Origin: Candidatus Contendibacter sp.
GTDB taxonomy: Bacteria; Pseudomonadota; Gammaproteobacteria; Competibacterales; Competibacteraceae
Length of the DNA stretch: 51,896 nt
NCBI GenBank assembly: GCA_029624675.1
Contig: JARSSP010000067.1
Location: 1 to 51,896, forward strand
Direction: 5' to 3'
Part shown: piece after piece, positions 18,436 through 26,864 of the stretch
Layout of the letters: each line of letters opens with the position of its first letter
How positions within the stretch are numbered: position 1 is the stretch's first letter
Translations under genes and position numbers: made by a program
The notes under the pieces: model-generated
Seen by the model: only the letters and a program-made list of their open reading frames with translations
Told to the model about the DNA's origin: nothing
Databases searched by the model: none

Positions 18436-18537
18436 CGGCAGGCAAGCTCAATTAAGCGAGTGAAATCCAAGCCTTTTACTGGATGATGTCGTGTTGCCTC
18501 TAACCCGTCTCGCTTTCAACTGGTGGAGAGTTCCGAT

Positions 18538-19596
18538 ATGGTGGAAAAAATAAAAGTCCTGGTCGTGGACGATGCCGCTTTTATGGTTAAGGCCGTCAGC
18601 GAACTGCTGGAATCCGATCCAGGTATCAAAATCATCGGCAACGCTAGAAACGGTCTAGAGGGTTTGGAAAAAATCAAGGCACTGCGTCCCGATGTGATCA
18701 CGCTGGACATGGATATGCCGGTGATGGATGGGGTGACAACTATCCGTCATATCATGATCGAGGCACCGGTTCCGATTGTTGTCCTAAGCTCCCTGTTTAG
18801 CGATGGTAACATTACCTTTGAAGCGTTACGGCTAGGCGTGGTGGATTTTTTGCCCAAGCCGTCCGGTGCCATTTCCCGTGATATCCATCGCGCCAAGCAA
18901 CAACTCATTGATCGCGTCAAGTTGGCGGCGGTGGTGAATCTGCAAAACATTCACCGGGTCAAGTTGAACCGCTGGGATAGCCGGGAACTGTTGGCCGAAC
19001 GTTATGGGTTTCAATCACTGGATTATCTCCTGGCGATAGGTACGACGCTAGGCGGGCCAAACACCTCCTTGCGCCTGTTTTCCAGCCTGTCGCCAAAATT
19101 ACCCGCCGCTGCGGTCATCGTTCAGGAAATTTCTCCGAAAATCCTACCAGCTTTCGTAAAAAAATTTGATGAATTTGTGCCATGGAAAGTAGAAGCCGCA
19201 CGCGATGGGGCGGTCTTGGAACAGGGCGTCTGCTATGTTAGCTCCTATGAAAATACGATTACGTTTCAAACGAATTCCAATCGGGAAATTTGCTTGCAAG
19301 TCAGTGAAACATCGAATAAGCCCTTGGATGCGCTGTTCGGATCCGCTGCGGAGATCTTTGAACGCCATGCCATCGGTTTATTGTTGACGGGAATCGGCAA
19401 CGACGGCACGGATGGGTTTGCCAGGATCAAGAGGAAATCGGGTACCACCATTGCCCAGGAAGTAGAGACTTGCGTTTATCCGAATCTGATCCAGTGCGCC
19501 ATCGAACGTGGCGTCGTGGATTTCGTAGTGAATGAGAACCAGCTTCCTGACACGATAGCGGCATTGATGGAAAGCACCACCCATGTCGAGATGTGA
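18538..19596 (+). CDS. CheB-like protein with inactivated methylesterase domain (second copy)
   Basis: A 352-residue receiver plus CheB-type C-terminal domain. The start at 18538 has GGAGAG 7 bases upstream. The receiver is intact (acidic pair near residue 11, phospho-acceptor D57 in VITLDMDMP). In the esterase domain the nucleophile motif reads GTTLGG (Thr170 for Ser) and VQHMP reads VQEIS (Glu197 for His). The Asp of GIGNDG (289) is kept. Losing Ser and His together makes demethylation very unlikely. It differs clearly in sequence from the first CheB-like protein, so the losses look independent or ancient. The gene ends overlapping the upstream part of the permease ORF. Confidence 0.85.
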   Translation: MVEKIKVLVVDDAAFMVKAVSELLESDPGIKIIGNARNGLEGLEKIKALRPDVITLDMDMPVMDGVTTIRHIMIEAPVPIVVLSSLFSDGNITFEALRLGVVDFLPKPSGAISRDIHRAKQQLIDRVKLAAVVNLQNIHRVKLNRWDSRELLAERYGFQSLDYLLAIGTTLGGPNTSLRLFSSLSPKLPAAAVIVQEISPKILPAFVKKFDEFVPWKVEAARDGAVLEQGVCYVSSYENTITFQTNSNREICLQVSETSNKPLDALFGSAAEIFERHAIGLLLTGIGNDGTDGFARIKRKSGTTIAQEVETCVYPNLIQCAIERGVVDFVVNENQLPDTIAALMESTTHVEM

Positions 19597-19615
19597 AATT
19601 CAAGGAGTATCCATT

Positions 19616-20383
19616 ATGATGGGATGGTATCGTGGAAAGCAGCGTGTCGTGTTGCCCCTTGTTTCCTTGATAACGATCCTCCTGATTTGGGAGTTGACGG
19701 CCCGCTATAGTGGCTGGAGCTCGCAAGTTTTTCCAAGCCCCTCAAAAGTGATGCGTGGCATGGGCGAATTGATCGCCAACGGCACACTCCTTCGGCACTC
19801 GATCGCCAGCCTGTTTCGGGTTACGGCGGGATTCTATTTGGCGATTGTTTTCGCCATCCCGCTGGGTATCTTGCTGGGGCGGATGGAAACGCTCAATTTG
19901 ATGTTGAATCCGATCATTCAGTTTCTGCGTCCCATATCACCGCTGGCATGGATTCCATTAGCAGTCTTGTGGTTTGGGATAGGGGATAGGCCCGCCGTCT
20001 TTCTGATTTTTCTGGCCTGCTTTTTTCCTCTTACGGTTGCCACGGCGGTAGCGGCCCGCGCCATCAATCCGGTATTTTTCCAGGTCGCCGCCAATTTTAA
20101 ATTCAACCGCTGGGAAACCATCACTAAAATCATTTTTCCCGCTATCCTGCAGCAGGTGTTGACAGCTTTGCGCCTGACAGTGGGGATCGGCTGGTTGGTC
20201 GTTGTGGCTGCGGAAATGCTCGCGGTCCGCTCCGGCTTGGGGTATCTGATCCTGGATTCCAGGAACGCCCTGCGAATGGATTACGTAATGGTGGGTATGA
20301 TGATGATCGGCCTGATTGGAATCGTGCTTGATGGTTTGATGCGGCGGTTGATATACCTGCATCCCTCGTTGCAGAGGGTATAG
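19616..20383 (+). CDS. NitT/TauT-type ABC transporter permease
   Basis: A 255-residue inner-membrane permease of the TauC/SsuC/NrtB type with about six membrane segments. The coupling loop includes ANFKFNRWETITKIIFPAILQQV near residue 160, and RPISPLAWIPLAVLWFGIG is typical of the family. ATG 19616 is chosen because AAGGAG (19602-19607) lies 8 bases upstream; the ORF opens at 19583 inside the preceding gene. The family imports nitrate, bicarbonate, sulfonates, taurine or pyrimidine precursors; the substrate here is unknown. It forms a unit with the ATPase and the broken binding protein downstream. Confidence 0.9.
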   Translation: MMGWYRGKQRVVLPLVSLITILLIWELTARYSGWSSQVFPSPSKVMRGMGELIANGTLLRHSIASLFRVTAGFYLAIVFAIPLGILLGRMETLNLMLNPIIQFLRPISPLAWIPLAVLWFGIGDRPAVFLIFLACFFPLTVATAVAARAINPVFFQVAANFKFNRWETITKIIFPAILQQVLTALRLTVGIGWLVVVAAEMLAVRSGLGYLILDSRNALRMDYVMVGMMMIGLIGIVLDGLMRRLIYLHPSLQRV

Positions 20384-20385
20384 CC

Positions 20386-21180
20386 GTGGGACATATTCTG
20401 ATTCAAGATTTATGCAAGTCGTATAAGAACCGGCGGTTCGTACGGCGCGGGCCACGCGATCCGTATGAGCCTGGTGAAGTTATGCGAATTCTGGATCACA
20501 TCAATCTCGAATTTCTCGAAGGCGAGATGGTGTGTCTTCTAGGACCCTCTGGCTGTGGGAAGTCGACCCTACTACGCCTGATCGCGGGTTTCGATACGGC
20601 TGCGTCGGGTGAGGTGACGATTGACGGCGAGAAGGTGACCGGCCCCAGCCCAGATCATATCTTTGTTTTTCAGCAAGGTGGCCTGCTACCCTGGATGACG
20701 GTCTGGCAAAATGTCGAACTCGGCGTGCGCAATGTCGAAGATGCGCGAGTTAGGCGGGAAAGAATCCAGGAAAATATCGACATGGTCGATCTGGCGGATT
20801 TTGAGCAGCATTATCCCTACCAGTTATCGGGAGGGATGAAACGCCGCGCGGAACTGGCCAGAGCGCTGGCCGCCAACCCAGATGTACTCATCATGGACGA
20901 ACCTTTCAATGGTCTCGATTTCTTCAGCCATATGAAGATCCGCGAGGAAATCGTCAACATGCACGAGCTTTTTCGCAAAACCACGCTGGTCGTCACCCAT
21001 GATATCGACGATGCTTTGTTGATGGGAGATCGGATCGTGGTTATGGGCGGCAGGCCCGCCCAGATCAAATTGAATCGCCGGCTTGATTTTCCACACCCGC
21101 GCGATCCAAAGAAGAATGCTGCTTTGGGTGACCTGAAGGATGAATTGTTCTTGATGCTTGGAGTGAGCTATGCCGTATGA
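20386..21180 (+). CDS. NitT/TauT-type ABC transporter ATP-binding protein
   Basis: A 264-residue ATPase with Walker [11 protein letters not shown]-loop (FVFQQGGLLPW), signature LSGGMKRRAELARAL, Walker B VLIMDEP followed by FNGLD, and switch His in LVVTHDID. It starts at GTG 20386, 2 bp after the permease stop, with GAGGG upstream. Its end overlaps the binding-protein start by 11 bases, so all three genes were built as one translationally coupled unit. An insertion of about 20 residues (NRRFVRRGPRDPYEPGEVMR) lies between strand 1 and the Walker A region, longer than in TauB/SsuB. Confidence 0.92.
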   Translation: MGHILIQDLCKSYKNRRFVRRGPRDPYEPGEVMRILDHINLEFLEGEMVCLLGPSGCGKSTLLRLIAGFDTAASGEVTIDGEKVTGPSPDHIFVFQQGGLLPWMTVWQNVELGVRNVEDARVRRERIQENIDMVDLADFEQHYPYQLSGGMKRRAELARALAANPDVLIMDEPFNGLDFFSHMKIREEIVNMHELFRKTTLVVTHDIDDALLMGDRIVVMGGRPAQIKLNRRLDFPHPRDPKKNAALGDLKDELFLMLGVSYAV

Positions 21181-22436
21181 CTGGATTCATCGCTGGCGTC
21201 ATCTGCCTTTAACTTGGCGCGTTGCCATCGTCGCCGCTGGCTGGTTGATCCTCATTGCCGCGCTGCATTATTGGTTCAACGCGGAACGGAGTGGTAGAAA
21301 GGTAGTACGACTGGGTTATATGCCAGTGATCAGCAATTTGGCGGCGCCGTTGCTGGATTACGCCAGCCGGAATCAGGGAGCAGTACAGTTTCAGGCACTG
21401 AAGTTTTCTTCTTTCGCGGAATTGGGGGAGGCGCTGCGCAACGACCAGATTGAGGCCGCCTTCATGATTGCGCCTCTGGCTATCGTGCTCCGGCAGCAGG
21501 GAGCGGACGTCAAGCTGGTTTATATCGGTAACCGCCATGAAAGCACGCTGGTTGCCAGAAAGGATTTACACGCCACCACATTGAACGATCTGGTTGGTAA
21601 AACTGTCGCCGTCCCCATGCGCTACTCGGGTCATAATCTCGGTATCCGTCGGTTGATGGAGGAGCGCGGACTGGCCGATAAAATCAAGGTGGTTGAAATG
21701 AATCCGCCGGACATGGCGGCGTCCCTGACTGCTGGTTCCCTGGACGCTTATTTCGTGGGGGAGCCATTCGCGGCCAAGACCCTGAAAAGTGGCGATGCCA
21801 GTCGGATTTATTATGTCGAGGAGGTATGGCCAAACTTTATTTCAATATCCAAGGTTAAAACCACCGGCTTTAGCCGGTCAGCTTTCAGCTACGACTCTCC
21901 AAGCAGATTCCGATGCGCTCTAAATTGGTCTTAATTGAGTGCCGGATGCTATTGTTGCAATCGTCATGTTTTTAAAGCGCCGGGTGCATTGATGGGTGGA
22001 CTTTTAGTCCTCTGCACCCGGCGCAGAACCCACCGGCTTTAGCCGGTGGTTGTTTAGTTGCAATCTGACCCTGGTCAAGCAAAAGCTGATTCAAGAAGAG
22101 CCGGCTGTTGTAAAGTTACTGGTCGAAGGCGCCGCCCGTTCTGGCGTCTGGGCGGGGAAGAACACCCAGACAGTCGCCAGGATTGCTGGGCAATACTGGA
22201 ATCAACCCCCTGAATTGGTTGAGTATGCTCTCTCGACCCCCCCCAACCGAATTCGCTACGACCAGTTCGTTCCCAGGCAGGACGAGATGCAACGGATGGC
22301 CGATTTGATGGTGCATTTTGGTTTGCTGACCAATGGTGATATTACCGGCCTGGTGGAGGATCGCTTTGCGAAAGCGGCCGATCTGAATGAAGTGACCGAT
22401 GTCGAGAGCATACTCCAACCAGCTGGGTTGAAGTGA
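21170..22436 (+). pseudogene. ABC substrate-binding protein (NMT1/NrtA-like), interrupted by a 217-bp element
   Basis: The binding-protein gene is split. Codons 1-224 (21170-21841) and the last 125 residues (from 22059) are in different frames, separated by the element at 21842-22058. Removing those 217 bp joins NFI to CNLTLVKQ in one frame and gives a 349-residue protein, a normal family length. The first part has a membrane anchor (about 18-36) rather than a cleavable signal. It then shows NMT1-family features (VRLGYMPVISNLAAPLLDYA, DLVGKTVAVP and DAYFVGEPFAAK). As read, translation gives 224 native residues plus 30 foreign ones. The transporter is therefore probably inactive unless the element is excised or the truncated protein suffices. 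Confidence 0.88.
21842..22058 (+). mobile_element. 217-bp non-autonomous IS200/IS605-like hairpin element
   Basis: The insertion has subterminal hairpins at both ends: ACCGGC-TTTA-GCCGGT (21863-21878) and CCACCGGC-TTTA-GCCGGTGG (22030-22049). Between them a 12-bp stem (21977-21988 with 22013-22024) encloses an inner GGACT/AGTCC hairpin (21998-22010). There is no ORF and no target duplication. The host reading frame rejoins exactly if 21842-22058 is removed. TTTATT lies directly upstream, and the same TTTATT plus a matching 5' end occurs at 51843. Subterminal hairpins, absence of duplication and insertion after a fixed short target are IS200/IS605 hallmarks. The element is presumably mobilised by TnpA encoded elsewhere. 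The right-end structure could be an omega-RNA scaffold; that is speculation. Confidence 0.78.
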
Positions 22437-22442
22437 TTCCGG

Positions 22443-22874
22443 TTATCTTGCCAGGTAGTCCGCCATGTTTTCCAAATACTTTTTGAGGGCGTTGTATTCA
22501 TCCTCGTAGATGTCCAGGAATTTCACGCCGATTTCATGACCGTCACCGTCAGGCGATGGAGTAGTCCAGACGACTTCGGCAATCGCGGTCAGGGGAGTGG
22601 CCGCGACGGTCCCGGCCGAGTCGTCGATGATCGAGGTAACACTCTTGACATACCGTCGCCACCCCTTCAGGTTTATTTTCAAACTCAACCGGGTTCCGGG
22701 TTCGTAGGCGTTTGCGACGATAAGGCCAATTCCACCTTTGGCGATGTTTTTCAAGGCGCCAAATTCCACCGTTTCCGTCGAAGGGGGATATTCAAGCTTG
22801 GCGAGTGCCACGCCAGCTTCCTTGGGAAGCCGGGGGTAGTCGCGTTTATCATGCTCAGTGGGTGCTGAAGCCAT
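22443..22874 (-). CDS. PilZ-domain protein, probable c-di-GMP receptor
   Basis: A 143-residue single-domain protein. The c-di-GMP binding signature is present as R11-x3-R15 in KRDYPRLP and N43-x-A-x-x-G in NIAKGGIG, a permitted variant of (D/N)xSxxG. The C-terminal strand set with EIGVKFLDI fits the PilZ barrel, followed by a helical tail. It lies convergent to the broken transporter, 6 bp past its stop, and downstream of pfk on the same strand with a 127-bp gap, so it probably has its own promoter. Its position beside a chemosensory cluster suggests a role in motility or surface behaviour, but that is only context. Confidence 0.85.
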   Translation of the reverse strand: MASAPTEHDKRDYPRLPKEAGVALAKLEYPPSTETVEFGALKNIAKGGIGLIVANAYEPGTRLSLKINLKGWRRYVKSVTSIIDDSAGTVAATPLTAIAEVVWTTPSPDGDGHEIGVKFLDIYEDEYNALKKYLENMADYLAR

Positions 22875-23001
22875 TAGTCGTTCCTCAACTTTGGTAATCG
22901 ATCTTTCCCATTATATTTTTGCCAGGGAAGGGTTTCAAGAAAGGATTGTCTCCATAACAAATCAACTGTCTATTCTGTTGGATCGAATTCCGTCTCGTCG
23001 C

Positions 23002-25242
23002 TTAAATCGAACCGCCGGTATCCACTCCCGGTTGCCGGGCCATGGTTTGGACGATCGGGCGCAGCGCCAGCCACCATTGTTCCTTGGGGCGCCGGAATGT
23101 CCAATCGACCAAGTCCGGCATCTGTTTGAGCGGAACGAGGGTGACCTTGCCCTCGACCAGGCCGATGAAGACGCCTTCCGCCGAGCCGCGTTCCAGTTGC
23201 TGGGTCAGAAAATCGATGGAGCGCGCGGCCAGTCGGGTCGCCAGGATCCGGTCGTAGGGCGAGGGGTTGCCGCCCTGCTGGGTATGCCCTAGCACTGCCT
23301 GGCGCACGTCGAATAATTCGTGACCCTCTTCCTCGAACAACCGGCACAGGAAGTCGGTGGTGTAGCGGGGGTTGGCGTATTCGCCGCGGATCGTCAGATA
23401 AAGTCGCCGGCCGCCGCGAAAACTTTCGACCATGCGTTCCACGTCGGCCTGCAGGTCCTTGAGCGTGACGCCTTCCTCGTGAAGGTAGACCCGTTCGGCG
23501 CCGCCAGCCAGACCGCTCATCAACGCCAGATAACCGCAATAGCGACCCATGGTTTCGACCACGAAGCAGCGCCGCGCCGCCATGGCCGACTGCTTGATGC
23601 GGTCGAGTCCCTCGACGATCACGTTGAGCGCGGTGTCGGCGCCGACGCTCAGCTCCGAGCCGGGCACGTTGTTGTCGATGGTCGCCGGCAGGCAGATCAT
23701 GGGCATCTTGAATGCCGGATAGCGGTCACGCTCGCTGAGCAGATAGTGCGCCGCCCGGTAGGCCATCCAGCCGCCGATGATCAACAGACCGTCGATACGG
23801 TGATTTTCCAGCGCCCGACCCACGGCGTAAAGTTGCTCGACCGTGGGAATCTGCCGGCTGGTGCCCAGCTCGGCGCCGCCCAGGCCGGTCCAGCCCTCAA
23901 CGTCGCCCCAGCCTAATTCCTCGATCCGGCCATCGATGAGTCCCTGAAAACTGCCGCGCACTCCCAGCATGGCGTGACCTTGGTCCAGTCCAAGGCGCAC
24001 AGCGGCGCGGGCGGCGGTGTTCATGCCCGGGGCCAGGCCGCCCGCGTGGATGATCGCCAGCCGCCGGGGACGGACGGGCGGGGTGACGCTGGGCAGCGCC
24101 TCGGCCATTCGTTTGAATACCTGGAACATTTCGGTGAAGCTGCCGCCCCGCAGCCTCATCGCTCCAGCGTAGTCGCGCTCGGCGATCATGCGAGCGACGG
24201 CGCGGGTTTGCTCGACGCATTGCATCAACGGGGCGCGCTGAATCCGGTTATAGCGGATGCCGATCAGTTGCGGCTCGCTGTCCGGCGTCGCCGCCAACAC
24301 CTCCTCAACGGCGGTGTAGCCCAGCAGCGTGCTCATCCAGCGGTCGAAAGCGCTGGGGGTTCCGCCACGCTGCACGTGGCCGAGGATGGTCACGCGGGTG
24401 TCCTCGCCGAGCCGTTCTTCCAAAACCTGGCGCACGTAGTCGCAACCGATGGGATTTCCAGCGCGGTCTTGAGCCCCTTCGGCGACCACCACGATGCTGT
24501 CGCGGCGACCGGCGGCCCGCCCATTGCGCAACAGCTCGCACATCCGCTCTTCCCAACCGTCGGACGGCGGGTTCTCCGGAATCAGCACGTAGTCGGTTCC
24601 ACCGGCGATGGCGCTCATCAGCGCCAGGTAGCCACAGTGCCGGCCCATGACCTCGACCACGAAGCTACGCTGGTGGCTGGCGGCGGTGCTGGTAATCGCG
24701 TCGATGGCCTCGACGATCCGGTGCAGGGCGGAATCGGCACCGATGGTCATGTCGGTGCCGACCATGTCGTTGTCGATCGAGCCGACTAGGCCGGCGATCA
24801 TCAGCGCCGGATGTCGCTGTGCGGTAAACTCATCGATTTCGCCACGCTGAACCAGTTCCGCCAGTAGCTCCGGCCATTCCAGGCGAAAGGTGTTGGCGCC
24901 GGTCAGGCTGCCATCGCCGCCGATGATCACCAGCCGGTCGATCCCGTGTTGCAGCAGGTTGCGGGCGGCGCATCGGCGACCATCCCGCTCGCGGAAGGCC
25001 GGGCAGCGGGCGGTGCCGATGACGGTGCCACCCCGGTGCAGGATGCTGCCGACATCGTCCCAGGACAGCGGGCGGATGCGGTCGCCGCCGTCCACCATGC
25101 CCTGATAACCTTCGTAGACGGCATAAACAGTAGCGCCCCGATGCAGCGCGGCGCGCACGACAGCGCGCACGGCGGCATTCATGCCTTGGGCGTCGCCCCC
25201 GCTGGTCAGGACGCCGATGCTTTTTGGCTGAAGGCTGGTCAT
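23002..25242 (-). CDS. Eukaryote-type tandem-domain ATP-dependent 6-phosphofructokinase
   Basis: A 746-residue protein made of two PFK domains, over twice the length of bacterial PfkA. The N-half is catalytic: TSGGDAQGMNAAVRA (13-27), IGGDGSLTGAN (107-117), GSIDND with catalytic D157, and MGRHCGYLAL. The C-half (from about 395) keeps the fold but lacks GGDGS (reads IGGWMAYR). It has PATIDNNVPGSELSVGADTA near 520, followed by RIKQSA and ETMGRYCGYLA. This matches the regulatory half of animal and fungal PFK as remembered. It phosphorylates fructose 6-phosphate in glycolysis and may be allosterically controlled through the C-half. GC content matches its neighbours, so any transfer is old. Confidence 0.93.
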   Translation of the reverse strand: MTSLQPKSIGVLTSGGDAQGMNAAVRAVVRAALHRGATVYAVYEGYQGMVDGGDRIRPLSWDDVGSILHRGGTVIGTARCPAFRERDGRRCAARNLLQHGIDRLVIIGGDGSLTGANTFRLEWPELLAELVQRGEIDEFTAQRHPALMIAGLVGSIDNDMVGTDMTIGADSALHRIVEAIDAITSTAASHQRSFVVEVMGRHCGYLALMSAIAGGTDYVLIPENPPSDGWEERMCELLRNGRAAGRRDSIVVVAEGAQDRAGNPIGCDYVRQVLEERLGEDTRVTILGHVQRGGTPSAFDRWMSTLLGYTAVEEVLAATPDSEPQLIGIRYNRIQRAPLMQCVEQTRAVARMIAERDYAGAMRLRGGSFTEMFQVFKRMAEALPSVTPPVRPRRLAIIHAGGLAPGMNTAARAAVRLGLDQGHAMLGVRGSFQGLIDGRIEELGWGDVEGWTGLGGAELGTSRQIPTVEQLYAVGRALENHRIDGLLIIGGWMAYRAAHYLLSERDRYPAFKMPMICLPATIDNNVPGSELSVGADTALNVIVEGLDRIKQSAMAARRCFVVETMGRYCGYLALMSGLAGGAERVYLHEEGVTLKDLQADVERMVESFRGGRRLYLTIRGEYANPRYTTDFLCRLFEEEGHELFDVRQAVLGHTQQGGNPSPYDRILATRLAARSIDFLTQQLERGSAEGVFIGLVEGKVTLVPLKQMPDLVDWTFRRPKEQWWLALRPIVQTMARQPGVDTGGSI

Positions 25243-25378
25243 GGCCGGATTTCCCCCGCTGGATGAAGTATTGGTAAGGAATGTAGCGTAATTCAGGGCT
25301 CGCGGAGGATGCCAGGAAGGATTTGTTTTGCGTCCGTGTCCTCTAAACTCGCCGGCGCGAATGGATACGCGCCGCCCG

Positions 25379-25978
25379 TCACAATACCGCCACTCCCACC
25401 GCTTCCAGCAGATGGGTCAGCCGGATCAACGGCAGGCCGATCAGGCTGGTGGGATCGTCACCCTCCAGTCGTTCGAACAGCGCGATGCCCAGTCCCTCGG
25501 ATTTGAAGCCGCCCGCGCATTCATAAGGTTGCTCCCGCCGCAGGTAACGGTCGATCATCGATGTTGTCAACGGTCGAAACACGACTTGGAACGGTTCCAC
25601 CGTCGTCCGGCATTGGCCGCTGGCGCCATCGAGCAGGCATAAGCCGGTATAAAACGTCACGGTCCGGCCCGAGGCGCGTCGTAACTGCGTTGTCGCCTCT
25701 TCGTGATTGCCGGGTTTGCCGATGATTGCGCCATCCAGCACCGCCGCCTGGTCCGAACCGATGATCAGCGCCGTCGGTTCGTGGCGGGCGACCGCTCGGG
25801 CCTTGAGTTCCGCCAGCCGCGCGGTCAGCGTAGGCGCGTCCTCGCCGGGCCGGGGAGATTCGTCGGTGTCGGGCGCTTGCGTGGAGAAGGGCAGTCCCAG
25901 CCGCGCGAGCAGCTCGCGACGAAACGGCGAGGTGGAAGCCAGAATCAGGCGGCGGCCATCGGGAAGGGTTTCGGGCAT
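25379..25978 (-). CDS. Maf-family nucleotide pyrophosphatase, YceF-like
   Basis: A 199-residue Maf protein with the N-terminal LILASTSPFRRELLARLG (S/T-x-R-R), DTDESPRPGE, IIGSDQAAVL (conserved Asp), GKPGNHEEA, and the C-terminal GGFKSEGLG. YceF-type Maf proteins hydrolyse modified nucleotides such as 7-methyl-GTP and are typically divergent from yceD-rpmF, exactly the arrangement here. It starts at ATG 25978 and is transcribed away from yceD. Specificity for m7GTP is by family and context, not tested residues. Confidence 0.92.
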   Translation of the reverse strand: MPETLPDGRRLILASTSPFRRELLARLGLPFSTQAPDTDESPRPGEDAPTLTARLAELKARAVARHEPTALIIGSDQAAVLDGAIIGKPGNHEEATTQLRRASGRTVTFYTGLCLLDGASGQCRTTVEPFQVVFRPLTTSMIDRYLRREQPYECAGGFKSEGLGIALFERLEGDDPTSLIGLPLIRLTHLLEAVGVAVL

Positions 25979-26036
25979 GGCGAGTACTGAACGGATCGAT
26001 GGGATTTACGGTAATTGTGCGGAATTTGGCTTTATT

Positions 26037-26065
26037 TTGACAGTCATCCGGCGCGTCTATATCAT
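26037..26065 (+). promoter_or_regulatory. Strong sigma-70 promoter for yceD-rpmF, giving a near-leaderless transcript
   Basis: TTGACA (26037-26042) and TATCAT (26060-26065, 5/6) are separated by 17 bp. A start at about 26072 would leave only some 4 bases before the yceD ATG at 26076. Confidence 0.7.
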
Positions 26066-26075
26066 TTCGCGTCTT

Positions 26076-26588
26076 ATGCGGACCCCATCGCTCCCCAACA
26101 AAATCGATCCTTGGCGTTTGGCCACCGAGAGCGGACGGCTGACAGGTTCGTTGGCGCTGGCGGTATTGCCGCGCCTGGTTGCCGCACTGCATCGGGCCGA
26201 TGCGGTGGCGAACGTGGCGTTGACGGCTGGCGTTGACCGGTGGGGCGTCCACTACATCAAGGGCGTCGTGCGAACCACCGAGGTCGAACTGGTTTGCCAA
26301 CGCTGCCTGGGCGTGCTGCGATTGCCGCTGGAGGCGACCGTCAGCCTGGGTTTGGCGCGGGATGAGGCCGAAGCCGACCGACTGCCCGAGGACTACGAAC
26401 CACTGTTGGTTGCCGATGGGGTTATCGGTGTCGCCGATCTGGTGGAAGACGAATTGTTGTTGGCCTTGCCCCAGGTTCCCCGACACGACAATAGGCGCGA
26501 CTGTGAGGCCAACGGTTACCGAATGCCCGGTGGGATGGAGCATGCCCCACCCTTGGCGACGCTGGCCTCCCTATTACGAGATTCTTAA
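26076..26588 (+). CDS. yceD: YceD/DUF177 family protein (23S rRNA accumulation protein)
   Basis: A 170-residue DUF177 protein. It has the conserved CQRC zinc-like motif ([16 protein letters not shown]), [10 protein letters not shown], and the acidic [17 protein letters not shown] stretch. In E. coli the protein helps 23S rRNA accumulate, and it precedes rpmF as here. ATG 26076 aligns with the family start (short N-terminus then DPWRLA). It is divergent from Maf/YceF. The only strong promoter seen places transcription start about 4 bases before this ATG, so leaderless initiation is possible. Confidence 0.9.
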   Translation: MRTPSLPNKIDPWRLATESGRLTGSLALAVLPRLVAALHRADAVANVALTAGVDRWGVHYIKGVVRTTEVELVCQRCLGVLRLPLEATVSLGLARDEAEADRLPEDYEPLLVADGVIGVADLVEDELLLALPQVPRHDNRRDCEANGYRMPGGMEHAPPLATLASLLRDS

Positions 26589-26602
26589 AGGAGTTATTGA
26601 GC

Positions 26603-26797
26603 ATGGCTGTACAAAAAAGCCGCAAGAGCCCTTCCAGGCGTGGCATGCGTCGCGCCCACGACGCCTTGACCGCCGCCGCGCTGTCAACGGATCGTACCTC
26701 CGGGGAATTGCACCGCCGCCACCACGTCACTCCAAACGGTTATTATCGGGGTCGTCAAGTCATCACCAAGCCGGTGGTCGACGAGAGCGAGGATTGA
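26603..26797 (+). CDS. rpmF: 50S ribosomal protein L32
   Basis: A 64-residue L32 with the typical opening [20 protein letters not shown] and a C-terminal basic region ([14 protein letters not shown]). AAAGGAG (26588-26594) lies 8 bases before the ATG, and the gene is 14 bp after yceD. L32 is part of the large subunit. This copy has no Cys-x-x-Cys, so it is the zinc-free type. Confidence 0.97.
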   Translation: MAVQKSRKSPSRRGMRRAHDALTAAALSTDRTSGELHRRHHVTPNGYYRGRQVITKPVVDESED

Positions 26798-26864
26798 TCG
26801 TCACGCGCCACGCCTCAAATCCCCTGTTTTTCTCGACCCTACCCACGATGCTTTTTTTGCGCAC

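Noticed and set aside
24124..25242. Frameshift or gene fusion as explanation of the long PFK
   Set aside because: The frame is open through both halves with eukaryote-type junction and motifs; two bacterial pfk genes fused by error would both have GGDGS.
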